A DNA stretch of 64,000 nt from Massilia sp. 9I (GTDB taxonomy: Bacteria; Pseudomonadota; Gammaproteobacteria; Burkholderiales; Burkholderiaceae_D), in NCBI RefSeq assembly GCF_902506415.1, contig NZ_LR733275.1, forward strand, positions 3,439,617 to 3,503,616, given 5' to 3'. Numbering within the stretch: the first letter of the stretch is position 1; every line of letters begins with the position of its first letter. A model generated the notes under the pieces. The model did not search any database. It saw only the letters and a list, made by a program, of their open reading frames with translations, and was not told the DNA's origin. Below are positions 32,788-40,556 of the stretch, piece after piece. Both the position numbers and the translations under genes were made by a program.

Positions 32788-34785
32788 ATGAGCCAAGCCC
32801 GCCACGATCCACCCGACGATGACAATGACACCGGCGACGATGCCTTCCTCGAGCGCGAGCTCGATTTCCCGGAACGCGGCATCGAACTGGTCAAGATGGA
32901 AGGCCGCGTCTTCCTGCGTTTCTCGGGCGAGGTGCGCTACGAGGGCCTGCGCGTGCCCTACCGCCTGGTGCCTTCGCGCGGCGTGCTGGCCAAGCCGAGC
33001 AAGTGGCGCAAGATGGACATGCTGGCGCGGCGCGACCTGCTGGCCGAGCGCGCGACCCCGGACGCCATCGAGCAGCTGCAGACCGAGGCCGAGGACTTCG
33101 TGCGCGACATCGCGGAACAGGCCGACGATTTCGGCTGGGATCCGATGCTGTTCCTGCACGTGCTCGACGAGCTGGAAACCTCGGAGCCGGCCGACTACGT
33201 GTTCCAGCGTATCTCGCAGCGCCTGACCCACGCGGTCGAGCGCGAACAGGAAGAGCGCCACGCCGCGCGCACCAAGGAAAGCATCAACCTGGCCGAGTAC
33301 CCGGAATCATTCGAGGTGGCCAGCCGTATGCAGCGCAAGTTCATCGCCCTGCTCGGGCCCACCAACTCGGGCAAGACCCACCGCGCGATGGAAGCCCTGG
33401 CCAAGGCCGCGAGCGGGGTCTATCTGGCGCCGCTGCGCCTGCTGGCGCTGGAAAACTACGAGCGCCTGCAGGAGGCGCGCCCGCACGGTAAAGAGATCAA
33501 GGTCAGCCTGATCACCGGCGAGGAGCGCCGCGTGGCCGAAGGCGCGACCCATGTCGCCAGCACGGTCGAGATGCTGGATACGAAGACGCCGGTCGAGGTG
33601 GCGGTGATCGACGAGATCCAGATGCTGGCCGACCGCGACCGTGGCGCCGCCTGGACCGCGGCCGTGTGCGGCGCGCCCGCGTCCACCGTGTTCCTGGTCG
33701 GGGCGCCCGAAGCGCGCCGCGCGATCGAGGCGCTGGCCGAACGGCTCGAGGTGCCGCTGGAAGTCCATGTCCTGAAACGCATGGCGCCGCTGGCGATGGA
33801 GCCCTCGGCGGTGCGCAAACTCGGCAACCTGCGGCGCGGCGACGCCGTCATCGCCTTCTCGCGCCGCGAGGTCTTGATGTGGCGCGACATGATCACCGAG
33901 AAGGGCCTGTCGGTGGCCACCGTGTACGGCAACCTGTCGCCGGAAGTGCGGCGCGCCCAGGCCGAGCGCTTCCGCGAGGGGCAGGCCGACATCGTGGTCG
34001 GCACCGACGCGCTGGCGATGGGCCTGAACATGCCGATCGCGCGCATCGTGATGACGACCACGGTCAAGTACAACGGCGTCGAGGAAGAAGAGATCTCGGC
34101 CGCGCTGGCCAAGCAGATCGCCGGCCGCGCCGGGCGCTACGGCGTGCACGAAGAGGGTTTTGTCGCCGGCTACGATGAGGACACGCACCAGGTGATGCGT
34201 TCCCTGATGAAGGAGAAGATTCCGCCGGTACCAGCGACCGGCTTCGCGGTGGCGCCTTCGCTGGAGCAGCTGCACCGCATCTCCTCGGTAACGGGCGAGA
34301 CCTCGCTGGTCAAGCTCCTGCGCCGTTTTGTCCACAACATCGACGTCCCGGACGGCTTCTTCTACCCGCGCATCACGGAAGAGCAGAACGAGCGCGCCGA
34401 ATGGCTGGACACGCTGCCGCTGTCGGTGGCGGAAAAGTTCATGCTGTCGCTGGTGCCGATTTCGGCCAGGGTGCCCGTGCTGCAAAGCGCCTGGGAGCAT
34501 TGGGCTCTGTCCCTGGCCAAGAAAAAGATCTGCAAGCTGACGCCGCCTACCCAGGAGATGTATTACATGAACCTGCAGGAGGTCGAAGACACCTGCCGCA
34601 TGTACTCGGCCTACGCCTGGCTGGGCTACCGCGAGCCGGAACACTTCCCCAGCATCGAGCTGGCGCAGCAGCTGGCGCGCGAAGCTTCGGAAAGGGTGGA
34701 CGCAATGCTTCAGCAGCAGAATTCGGCGGCACGGCAGCGCGGCGGCAGCGGCGGACGCAGTAGCGGCGGCAAGCGGCGGCGCTGA
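32788..34785 (+). CDS. SUV3-like DExH/D RNA helicase
   Basis: 665 residues from the ATG at 32788. A ~180-residue N-terminal region precedes the helicase core. Motif I is GPTNSGKTH (190-198), the characteristic SUV3 form; motif Ia region is YLAPLRLLALENYERL, motif II is DEIQM (275-279), and later TDALAMGLNMP and QIAGRAGRYG are motifs V and VI. The C-terminal region carries SUV3-type helices and an Arg/Gly/Ser-rich tail (GGSGGRSSGGKRRR) likely to bind RNA. SUV3 is the helicase of the mitochondrial RNA degradosome; bacterial relatives are little studied. It is divergent from the pilus operon. Confidence 0.85.
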   Translation: MSQARHDPPDDDNDTGDDAFLERELDFPERGIELVKMEGRVFLRFSGEVRYEGLRVPYRLVPSRGVLAKPSKWRKMDMLARRDLLAERATPDAIEQLQTEAEDFVRDIAEQADDFGWDPMLFLHVLDELETSEPADYVFQRISQRLTHAVEREQEERHAARTKESINLAEYPESFEVASRMQRKFIALLGPTNSGKTHRAMEALAKAASGVYLAPLRLLALENYERLQEARPHGKEIKVSLITGEERRVAEGATHVASTVEMLDTKTPVEVAVIDEIQMLADRDRGAAWTAAVCGAPASTVFLVGAPEARRAIEALAERLEVPLEVHVLKRMAPLAMEPSAVRKLGNLRRGDAVIAFSRREVLMWRDMITEKGLSVATVYGNLSPEVRRAQAERFREGQADIVVGTDALAMGLNMPIARIVMTTTVKYNGVEEEEISAALAKQIAGRAGRYGVHEEGFVAGYDEDTHQVMRSLMKEKIPPVPATGFAVAPSLEQLHRISSVTGETSLVKLLRRFVHNIDVPDGFFYPRITEEQNERAEWLDTLPLSVAEKFMLSLVPISARVPVLQSAWEHWALSLAKKKICKLTPPTQEMYYMNLQEVEDTCRMYSAYAWLGYREPEHFPSIELAQQLAREASERVDAMLQQQNSAARQRGGSGGRSSGGKRRR

Positions 34786-34852
34786 GGAGGCGCTCAGCAC
34801 GATCCGGGTACACGGTGTACGATCCCGCTTTTATCAGTAAAGCGACATCACC

Positions 34853-35275
34853 GTGAACCCGAAATACACCCCAGAATCCTTCAACGCATTCGGCAAATCC
34901 TTCTTGCCTGGCCACCTCGGCATCGAGATCACTGAGGTTTCCGAAGGGCGCGTCTGCGCCGAACTCCCGATCACGCCCCAGCTGCTGGCGCCGAACGGCT
35001 ACCTGCATGCCGGCAGCGTGGTCACGCTGGCCGACACCGCGGCCGGCTACGCCTGCGTCGCCCACCTGCCGGAAGGCGCGCAGAACTTCACCACGATCGA
35101 ACTGAAATCGAACCACCTCGGCACCGCGCGCCAGGGCACGATCACCGTCGTGGCGACCGCCGCGCACCTCGGGCGCACGACGCAGGTATGGGATGCGACG
35201 GTGACGGACAAGGACAATGGCAAGACCATCGCCCTGTTCCGCTGCACGCAAATGATTTTGTACCCGAAAGCTTAA
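34853..35275 (+). CDS. PaaI-type hotdog-fold thioesterase
   Basis: 140 residues with a GTG start at 34853. The hotdog core reads LAPNGYLHAGSVVTLADTAAGYAC (the HAGSVVTLADT motif is the PaaI active-site region), then ELKSNHLGTARQGTITVVATAAHLGRTTQVWDATV. It should hydrolyse acyl- or aryl-CoA; the substrate is unknown. It shares the TTAA at 35272-35275 with the stop of the convergent TlpA-type gene. Confidence 0.9.
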   Translation: MNPKYTPESFNAFGKSFLPGHLGIEITEVSEGRVCAELPITPQLLAPNGYLHAGSVVTLADTAAGYACVAHLPEGAQNFTTIELKSNHLGTARQGTITVVATAAHLGRTTQVWDATVTDKDNGKTIALFRCTQMILYPKA

Positions 35276-35784
35276 GAAGTCAGCTCTTTCTCGAGCAGCT
35301 TGTGCAGTTCGGGGAAGGGTGGCTCGCCCAGGTAGCGCTTGATGATCTTGCCGTTCTTGTCGATGACAAAGGTGGTCGGCGTCATTTTGACGTCGCCGAA
35401 CTGCTTGGCGATGTCACCGGCCGAGTCGAGCGCCACCTTGAACGGCAGCTTGTGGGCCTCGGTGAAGTTCAGCACGTAGTTGGGCGGGTCGTACTGCATC
35501 GCCACCGCGATGAACTCCAGTCCCTGGCCCTTGTACTTGTTGTAGGTCTCGACCATCTGCGGCATCTCCTTGACGCAAGTGCGACAGTCGGTCGCCCAGA
35601 AATTCACCATCACCACCTTGCCGCGCAGGGACTCGGTAGAGATCTTGTCGCCGCTGATACTGATGAAGGTGACGTTCGGGGCGCCGCTGTTGAACGAGGC
35701 GTAGCCGATGCCGGCCAGCGCCAGCACCACCGCGCAGGCGGCGAAGGGCTTGATCCAGGGACGGGAAGGTGTGGAAGCGGTCAT
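35272..35784 (-). CDS. TlpA/ResA-family membrane-anchored thioredoxin
   Basis: 170 residues: an N-terminal membrane anchor (FAACAVVLALAGIGYASF), then an AhpC/TSA-type thioredoxin domain with VVMVNFWATDCRTCVKEMP (CRTC redox pair within CxxC spacing) and the cis-Pro region MTPTTFVIDKNGKII. It would reduce disulfides in the periplasm, for example apocytochrome c or cofactor chaperones; no partner is adjacent. Fifty bp separate it from the dolP terminator side. Confidence 0.9.
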   Translation of the reverse strand: MTASTPSRPWIKPFAACAVVLALAGIGYASFNSGAPNVTFISISGDKISTESLRGKVVMVNFWATDCRTCVKEMPQMVETYNKYKGQGLEFIAVAMQYDPPNYVLNFTEAHKLPFKVALDSAGDIAKQFGDVKMTPTTFVIDKNGKIIKRYLGEPPFPELHKLLEKELTS

Positions 35785-35794
35785 GGCGAAAGCT

Positions 35795-35828
35795 GAAAAG
35801 AAAACGGCAGGACCGCAGTCCTGCCGTT
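35795..35828 (-). terminator. Rho-independent terminator of the dolP operon
   Basis: An 11-bp stem (arms AACGGCAGGAC / GTCCTGCCGTT) with a tetraloop, reading into TTCTTTTC on the minus strand five bases beyond the dolP stop. Confidence 0.85.
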
Positions 35829-35833
35829 GAAGC

Positions 35834-36466
35834 TTAACTCTGGGCCGGGGCAGCCTGGTTGGCGCGCGGGTCTTCTTCGGCGATGTACTCGAAGATCTTC
35901 ACCACGCGGGTCACGCCCGACACGCCTTTCGCGACGTCGGCCGCGACATTGCCTTCGCGCGGAGTCACGAGACCCTGCAGGTAGACCACGCCACGCTCGG
36001 TGGTGACTTTCACCGAGGTGGCCGAGATGGTCTTCTTGTCGACCAGGCTGGCCTTGACCTTGGTGGTGATCAGGGCGTCGCTAGAACGCGAGGTGTAGCT
36101 CGACGGGCCGGCGATTTCCAGCTCGTTGATCACCGAGACCACGTTGTCGATCGCGCGCACTTCGCGCTCGGCCGCCTGCTTCATGGCTTCGTCGCGCACT
36201 TCGCCGGTCAGCAGCACCTTGCGGTTGTAGCTGGTGACGTTGATGTGGCCATTCTCGCCGGTGAGCTGCTGCATCTTGATCTCTGCCTTGACGTTGATCG
36301 ACTTGTCCTCGGTCTGCATGCCGAGGGTGCGGCGGTCGTTGGCCGACAGCGCTGCAGTGGCGACGCCACCCACTGCCATGGCCACGCAGCCCGACAGCGA
36401 AGCCGCCAATGCGGTGCCCAGTACGATTTTCGACAGCAGGCCGGCCAGCGGGCGCGTTTTCATCAT
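35834..36466 (-). CDS. dolP: DolP-like outer-membrane lipoprotein with two BON domains
   Basis: 210 residues from the first of two ATGs at 36466, behind AGGAGGAAGAGGA. The lipobox LSGC has Cys27. Two BON domains follow (about 65-135: [11 protein letters not shown] ... [29 protein letters not shown]; about 145-205: [57 protein letters not shown]). DolP (YraP) maintains outer-membrane integrity and is found after diaA in E. coli, as here. It overlaps diaA by ATGA. A C-terminal Ala/Pro tail is present. Confidence 0.9.
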   Translation of the reverse strand: MMKTRPLAGLLSKIVLGTALAASLSGCVAMAVGGVATAALSANDRRTLGMQTEDKSINVKAEIKMQQLTGENGHINVTSYNRKVLLTGEVRDEAMKQAAEREVRAIDNVVSVINELEIAGPSSYTSRSSDALITTKVKASLVDKKTISATSVKVTTERGVVYLQGLVTPREGNVAADVAKGVSGVTRVVKIFEYIAEEDPRANQAAPAQS

Positions 36467-37056
36467 TCCTCTTCTCCTCCGAACAGTGCGACGTCGATGC
36501 CGTCGCAGATGCAGTGAATCGCGCACAGGTGGACTTCCTGGATGCGCGCAGTGCGTGCGTGGGGCACGTTGATATGGATGTCGGCGTCGGTCAGCATCTT
36601 TGCCAGCGCGCCGCCGTCCTTGCCGGTGAAGGCGACGATGCGCATCTCGCGCTCCAGCGCCGCCTCGACCGCGGCCAGCACGTTGGCCGAATTACCGGAA
36701 GTCGAGATGGCCAGCAGGATGTCGCCGGCCTGGCCGAAGGCCTGGACCTGCTTCGAGAAGATCTCCCGGAAGCTGTAGTCGTTGCCGACCGCCGTCATGA
36801 TCGACGTGTCGGTGGTCAGCGCGATGGCCGGCAGCGGGAAGCGCTCGCGCTCGAAGCGACCGACGAGCTCGGCAGCAAAGTGCTGGCAGTCGGCGGCGGA
36901 ACCGCCGTTGCCGCAGGCCAGGATCTTGTTGCCGTTGGACAGGGCATGGAACATCAGTTCCACGGCCTGCGAAATGGGTTGGGCCAGGCTTGGCGCCGAC
37001 TTCATCTTGAGATCGGCGCTCTCCTGGAAGTGAGCGAGGATGCGTTGAGTATTCAT
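36463..37056 (-). CDS. diaA: SIS-domain protein of the DiaA/GmhA family
   Basis: 197 residues. SIS phosphosugar fold: [78 protein letters not shown] and [13 protein letters not shown]. DiaA promotes DnaA assembly at oriC, while GmhA makes heptose for LPS. The neighbours yraN and dolP favour DiaA, though residues alone do not separate the two. The perfect -10 at 37065-37070 puts the transcript start within a few bases of the ATG. Confidence 0.88.
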   Translation of the reverse strand: MNTQRILAHFQESADLKMKSAPSLAQPISQAVELMFHALSNGNKILACGNGGSAADCQHFAAELVGRFERERFPLPAIALTTDTSIMTAVGNDYSFREIFSKQVQAFGQAGDILLAISTSGNSANVLAAVEAALEREMRIVAFTGKDGGALAKMLTDADIHINVPHARTARIQEVHLCAIHCICDGIDVALFGGEEE

Positions 37057-37064
37057 AGCCGGGG

Positions 37065-37070
37065 ATTATA
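37065..37070 (-). promoter_or_regulatory. TATAAT just upstream of diaA (possible leaderless start)
   Basis: On the minus strand a perfect TATAAT ends nine bases before the diaA ATG, so transcription should begin about one to two bases before the start codon. TTGCCC lies 20 bp upstream as a poor -35. No ribosome-binding site is seen in the short leader. Confidence 0.45.
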
Positions 37071-37138
37071 GTGTAGTAGCAACCATGGTCGGGCAACCAC
37101 CGTAAAAATTGCTTACACTTCAATGGTTATCGAAATGA

Positions 37139-37495
37139 TCAGTTAATCACATCCTGCAGCCATTCGAGCCGGTCGCCATCAATGGCAATGACGTCGAAGC
37201 GGCAGGGCGGCGTGACGGGAAAGCGCAACAGGTACACCTGCGCCGCACGCACCAGGCGGCGGATTTTTGCGGGAGTGATGCTGGCGGCCGCACCGCCGTG
37301 TTCGCTATTGGCACGCTGGCGCACCTCGACGAACACCAGGATATCGCCATCGCGCATGATCAGGTCGATTTCCCCACCCTTGCAGCGAAAATTCTCTTCG
37401 ACCGGCTTCAAGCCCTGGCGTTTCAGGTAGAGCAGCGCAACCCGCTCCCAGTCGCGGCCCTGGGCCTGCCTCAGTGACAGGCGCAGCGGCCACAT
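37139..37495 (-). CDS. yraN: YraN family (UPF0102) endonuclease-like protein
   Basis: 118 residues from the ATG at 37495, one base after the lpoA stop; longer in-frame starts would lie inside lpoA. GRDWERVALLYLKRQGLKPVEENFRCKGGEIDLIMRDGDILVFVEVRQR carries the PD-(D/E)XK-like core of the family (GEIDLI, FVEVR). The function in bacteria is unsettled, with a nuclease fold. It belongs to the conserved lpoA-yraN-diaA-dolP series. Confidence 0.92.
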   Translation of the reverse strand: MWPLRLSLRQAQGRDWERVALLYLKRQGLKPVEENFRCKGGEIDLIMRDGDILVFVEVRQRANSEHGGAAASITPAKIRRLVRAAQVYLLRFPVTPPCRFDVIAIDGDRLEWLQDVIN

Positions 37496-37496
37496 G

Positions 37497-38759
37497 TCAG
37501 CGCCCGAAGGCCACCGCTTCGAAAGCGCCGTCGCGGTAGACAGTGCCGGTCTCGACGCGGCGGAACGACGCGCCGGCGCCCGCATCCATGTTCACCGACA
37601 GGCGACCGGTCACGCCGTCGAGCTCGAACGCCGCGCCGGGACGCAGGGCCAGTTCGCGCGCGATGCGGAAGGCGTCGATGCCGAGCGCGTACAGGCGCTG
37701 CATGTCGAAGCCGTTGCTGGTGTCGCCCCAGCGCGGATAGCTCGCCACCAGCGGATGTTCCGGCTGCACCGACCAGGGCAGGTCGAGGATGCGCACCCCA
37801 GCCAGTTCCGGCGCCGAGCTGGCGGGATCGCGGCCCGGATTGATCGAAGCGGTGCCGTAGGTCGGCAGCGAGGTGCCGATGGCGCTGCGCACCTGGCGCA
37901 GCTGGACCGCGTCGAGGGCCGCGAACACCAGTTGCGGCGGATCGGCCTGCATGCGCGCGCGCAAGTCGGCGAGCGCGTTGGCGTCGACGTAGCCTTCGCT
38001 GCTGGGCAGTTCGACCACGGAATTGTTCATGCCCAGCTGGGCCCAGCGCGCCGTGAAGGCGCCCGACAGGCGCTGCTGCCATGCGGTCTTGCCGGTCAGT
38101 ACGAGGGCGCGGCCACCCGGCTGTTCCGCGGCGGCCCAGTCGGCGACCTGGCGCGCTTCGTCCTCGAGCGAGAGGCCGACCACCAGCATCTGGCGCGGCA
38201 GCGGTGCATTGGTCTGCGGATGGTTGAGGGCGATGGTCGGCCTGCTCACGGCGCCGCTGGCGGCCAGCGCGGCCACGGCCGGACGCGCGAGGGGACCGAC
38301 CACGATATCGTTCTCTTCGGCCGCGCGTGTGTAGGCGTCGAGCGTGGCCTGCGAGGAGTCGCCGGTGGGAATCACGTTGACGGTCACGCCTTTACGGTCG
38401 CGTTCGTAGCCGGCCAGGAAGCCGGCGCGCACCGCCTCGGCCGGTTGCGCCAAAGCCTCGGATTGCAGCGGCAGCAGCAGGGCGATGCGCGTGCCCGGCC
38501 TTCCAGGATCGCCGGCGAGCGGACGGCCCTCGGTGGGCGGCAGCACGTCGATCGGATTGGTCTGGACGGGAGCGGCCGGTGGCGGGGGCGTATAAGCGGG
38601 TTCGCCAGGCGGCGGGCTTGCTATCGGCGCGGCGGGCGCGCAAAATCCGCCCGGTACGCCGCAGCCAGTGTCGGGCGGCAAGGGTGTGCTACTACAAGCC
38701 GCAAGCAAGCCGATTGCGGCCGTCGCCAGCAGCGCCCTGATATTCTTTTTCTTCAGCAT
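37497..38759 (-). CDS. LpoA/LppC-type penicillin-binding protein activator lipoprotein, short form
   Basis: 420 residues from the ATG at 38759. The lipoprotein signal MLKKKNIRALLATAAIGLLAAC has Cys22. A Pro-rich linker (40-90) leads into a periplasmic-binding-protein-like domain (TRIALLLPLQSEALAQPAEAVRAGFLAGY ... IVVGPLARPAVAALAASGAVSRPTIALNHP ... GFDMQRLYALGIDAFRIARELAL). E. coli LpoA has about 250 extra N-terminal residues in TPR-like repeats that are missing here. LpoA activates PBP1a in peptidoglycan synthesis. Its ATG is only 10 bp from the divergent rsmI ATG. Confidence 0.88.
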   Translation of the reverse strand: MLKKKNIRALLATAAIGLLAACSSTPLPPDTGCGVPGGFCAPAAPIASPPPGEPAYTPPPPAAPVQTNPIDVLPPTEGRPLAGDPGRPGTRIALLLPLQSEALAQPAEAVRAGFLAGYERDRKGVTVNVIPTGDSSQATLDAYTRAAEENDIVVGPLARPAVAALAASGAVSRPTIALNHPQTNAPLPRQMLVVGLSLEDEARQVADWAAAEQPGGRALVLTGKTAWQQRLSGAFTARWAQLGMNNSVVELPSSEGYVDANALADLRARMQADPPQLVFAALDAVQLRQVRSAIGTSLPTYGTASINPGRDPASSAPELAGVRILDLPWSVQPEHPLVASYPRWGDTSNGFDMQRLYALGIDAFRIARELALRPGAAFELDGVTGRLSVNMDAGAGASFRRVETGTVYRDGAFEAVAFGR

Positions 38760-38769
38760 CGGAATCCTT

Positions 38770-39675
38770 ATGACAGAACAGCAGACCATCGACATCGCCC
38801 GGCTTCCCGTCATGGGCGAAGCGGCCCAGCAGTCCTATCCTACCGCAACGCTGTATGTCGTGGCTACACCGATCGGCAACGTCACCGACATCACGCTGCG
38901 CGCATTGCACCTGCTGGCGCTCGCCGATGTCGTGGCCTGCGAGGACACGCGCAAGACCGGCGCGCTGCTGCAGCGTTTTGGCTTGAGCAAGCAGACCATC
39001 GCGGCCCACATGCACAACGAGCGCGAGGTCGCGGACAAGATCGTCGAGCGTTTGAACAGCGGCCAGCGCGTGGCCCTGGTGTCGGATGCGGGCACGCCGG
39101 CCGTGTCCGACCCGGGCGCGCGCATTGTCGACGCGGTGCGCGCAGCGGGCCTGAACGTGGTGCCGCTGCCGGGACCGTCGGCCGCGATCACGGCCCTGTC
39201 GGCAAGCGGGCTGGTGAACGACCGCTTCCACTTCGTCGGTTTCCTGCCGGCCAAATCAAAGCAGCGCGAGAGCGCGCTGGCCGAGCTGGCGCGCGAGACC
39301 TCGACCCTCGTCATCTACGAGGCGCCGCACCGCATCGTCGAGTGTGTCGAAGGCCTGATGGCGGTGTTCGAGCCGACCCGCCAGGTCGTGTTTGCGCGCG
39401 AGCTGAGCAAGATGTTCGAAGAAATTCATCGCTGCCCGCTGAGCGAGGCACGGGCCTGGGTCACGGCTGACCAGCACCGCGAACGCGGCGAGTTCGTGGT
39501 CCTGGTGCAAGGCGCGGTGCTGGAGACGGATGCGCAGGATGCAGAAGCGGAGCGTATCCTGCAGATCCTGCTGACGGAGTGCTCGGTGAAACAGGCGGCC
39601 AACCTGGCCGCGCAGATCACGGGACGCAAGAAGAACGCTCTGTATGAGCGCGCTCTGCAGATCAAGGGCGAATAA
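38770..39675 (+). CDS. rsmI: 16S rRNA (cytidine(1402)-2'-O)-methyltransferase RsmI
   Basis: 301 residues from the ATG at 38770; in-frame codons upstream overlap lpoA antisense and are not used. TLYVVATPIGNVTDITLRALHLLALADVVACEDTRKTGALLQRF, VALVSDAGTPAVSDPG and VVPLPGPSAAITALSASG are the tetrapyrrole-methylase-fold signatures of RsmI, which methylates the 2'-OH of C1402 with SAM. The divergent rsmI/lpoA arrangement is the conserved one. It ends 3 bp before the convergent TonB-like gene. Confidence 0.95.
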   Translation: MTEQQTIDIARLPVMGEAAQQSYPTATLYVVATPIGNVTDITLRALHLLALADVVACEDTRKTGALLQRFGLSKQTIAAHMHNEREVADKIVERLNSGQRVALVSDAGTPAVSDPGARIVDAVRAAGLNVVPLPGPSAAITALSASGLVNDRFHFVGFLPAKSKQRESALAELARETSTLVIYEAPHRIVECVEGLMAVFEPTRQVVFARELSKMFEEIHRCPLSEARAWVTADQHRERGEFVVLVQGAVLETDAQDAEAERILQILLTECSVKQAANLAAQITGRKKNALYERALQIKGE

Positions 39676-39678
39676 GCG

Positions 39679-40293
39679 CTACCATTTGCAGCCGCTGTCC
39701 TTCTTGTCCATCATGAGGAAGAGCGGCGCCAGCAAGCCTCCCGGCACGCCATCCTTGCAGTTGCGGCGCTTGGCCTTGCTGATGGCTTTCGCGAACTTCG
39801 ATTCGGTTTCCAGCGGTGGCTCGGGGAATTGCGCGTTCGCGTTTCCTTCGCGGCCGAGCTTGGTCTGACTGGCCAATTGCCGCGCCGTTTGCCTGGCGGC
39901 GCCCATGTCGAACTGCGGCGCTTCGCTCGGCGCCGGCGCGTCGGCTTGCTGCACTGTAAAGGCATCGGGCGATCCTTCCTGTTCCGGTGAGGCGGGAACG
40001 GCGATGACCGGTTTCGGCGTGGACTTGCGGGTACTGCGCGGGGCGGCGGGCTCGGCACGCGGCTGGGGCGCGGACTCCGCCCGCGGCGCTGCCGGCGGTG
40101 GAGGCGGCGGCAGGATGCGTACCGCAATCGGGGCGGGCGACTCGGGCTCCGGCGGAGGCGACAGAGGCAAGGCGCCGCGGTAGGCGAGCATCAGCATCGC
40201 GTGCAGGGCCACAGACACGCCGACACCCACGAGGAAGCGCTTGTTGCCCCGTACCGCGCCAGGGTCGCCGCCGTATTCTGCTGCCAGATTCAC
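39679..40293 (-). CDS. single-span membrane protein with TonB-like N-terminus, function unknown
   Basis: 204 residues if the GTG at 40293 is used (GGGAAA upstream); no ATG lies between it and the tRNA-Pro antisense. The N-terminal helix RFLVGVGVSVALHAMLMLAYRGAL followed by a Pro-rich stretch (PPPEPESPAPIAVRILPPPPPP) resembles TonB/GspC anchors. The C-terminus (KFAKAISKAKRRNCKDGVPGG ... DSGCKW) is not a TonB domain; two cysteines there could pair. It is divergent from tRNA-Pro and convergent with rsmI. Confidence 0.65.
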   Translation of the reverse strand: MNLAAEYGGDPGAVRGNKRFLVGVGVSVALHAMLMLAYRGALPLSPPPEPESPAPIAVRILPPPPPPAAPRAESAPQPRAEPAAPRSTRKSTPKPVIAVPASPEQEGSPDAFTVQQADAPAPSEAPQFDMGAARQTARQLASQTKLGREGNANAQFPEPPLETESKFAKAISKAKRRNCKDGVPGGLLAPLFLMMDKKDSGCKW

Positions 40294-40355
40294 AATGTTT
40301 CCCGCTTGATCATTGGGAAAGAATGCCACAGGCTCGCTTATTTTCCCCTTAAGCC

Positions 40356-40385
40356 TTGACCAAGCCACCCCAGACACGCTATGAT
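40356..40385 (+). promoter_or_regulatory. promoter of tRNA-Pro
   Basis: TTGACC (40356-40361) and TATGAT (40380-40385) with an 18-bp spacer, placing the start at about 40392, three bases before the mature tRNA. Confidence 0.75.
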
Positions 40386-40394
40386 CGTTGTCTT

Positions 40395-40471
40395 CGGAGT
40401 GTAGCGCAGCCCGGTAGCGCACCTGGTTTGGGACCAGGGGGTCCAAGGTTCGAATCCTTGTACTCCGACCA
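40395..40471 (+). tRNA. tRNA-Pro (anticodon UGG)
   Basis: A 77-nt cloverleaf: acceptor stem CGGAGTG/TACTCCG, anticodon stem CCTGG/CCAGG around TTTGGGA with anticodon TGG at 40429-40431, T arm with GGTTCGAATCC, and an encoded CCA end (40469-40471). It decodes CCN proline codons. A promoter and a terminator flank it, so it is transcribed alone. Confidence 0.97.
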
Positions 40472-40480
40472 GTATCAAGA

Positions 40481-40514
40481 AAAAAGCCGACAGTGCAAAC
40501 TGTCGGCTTTTTTC
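40481..40514. terminator. bidirectional Rho-independent terminator (tRNA-Pro and liu/bio operon)
   Basis: A 14-bp stem (AAAAAGCCGACAGT pairing with ACTGTCGGCTTTTT) around GCAA, with A- and T-runs at the ends. It serves the tRNA on the plus strand and the mvaB end of the nine-gene operon on the minus strand. Confidence 0.9.
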
Positions 40515-40556
40515 GTTATGGGGTCGGCACGGCCGGCTGTGCCGGCCGTGAGTGGA

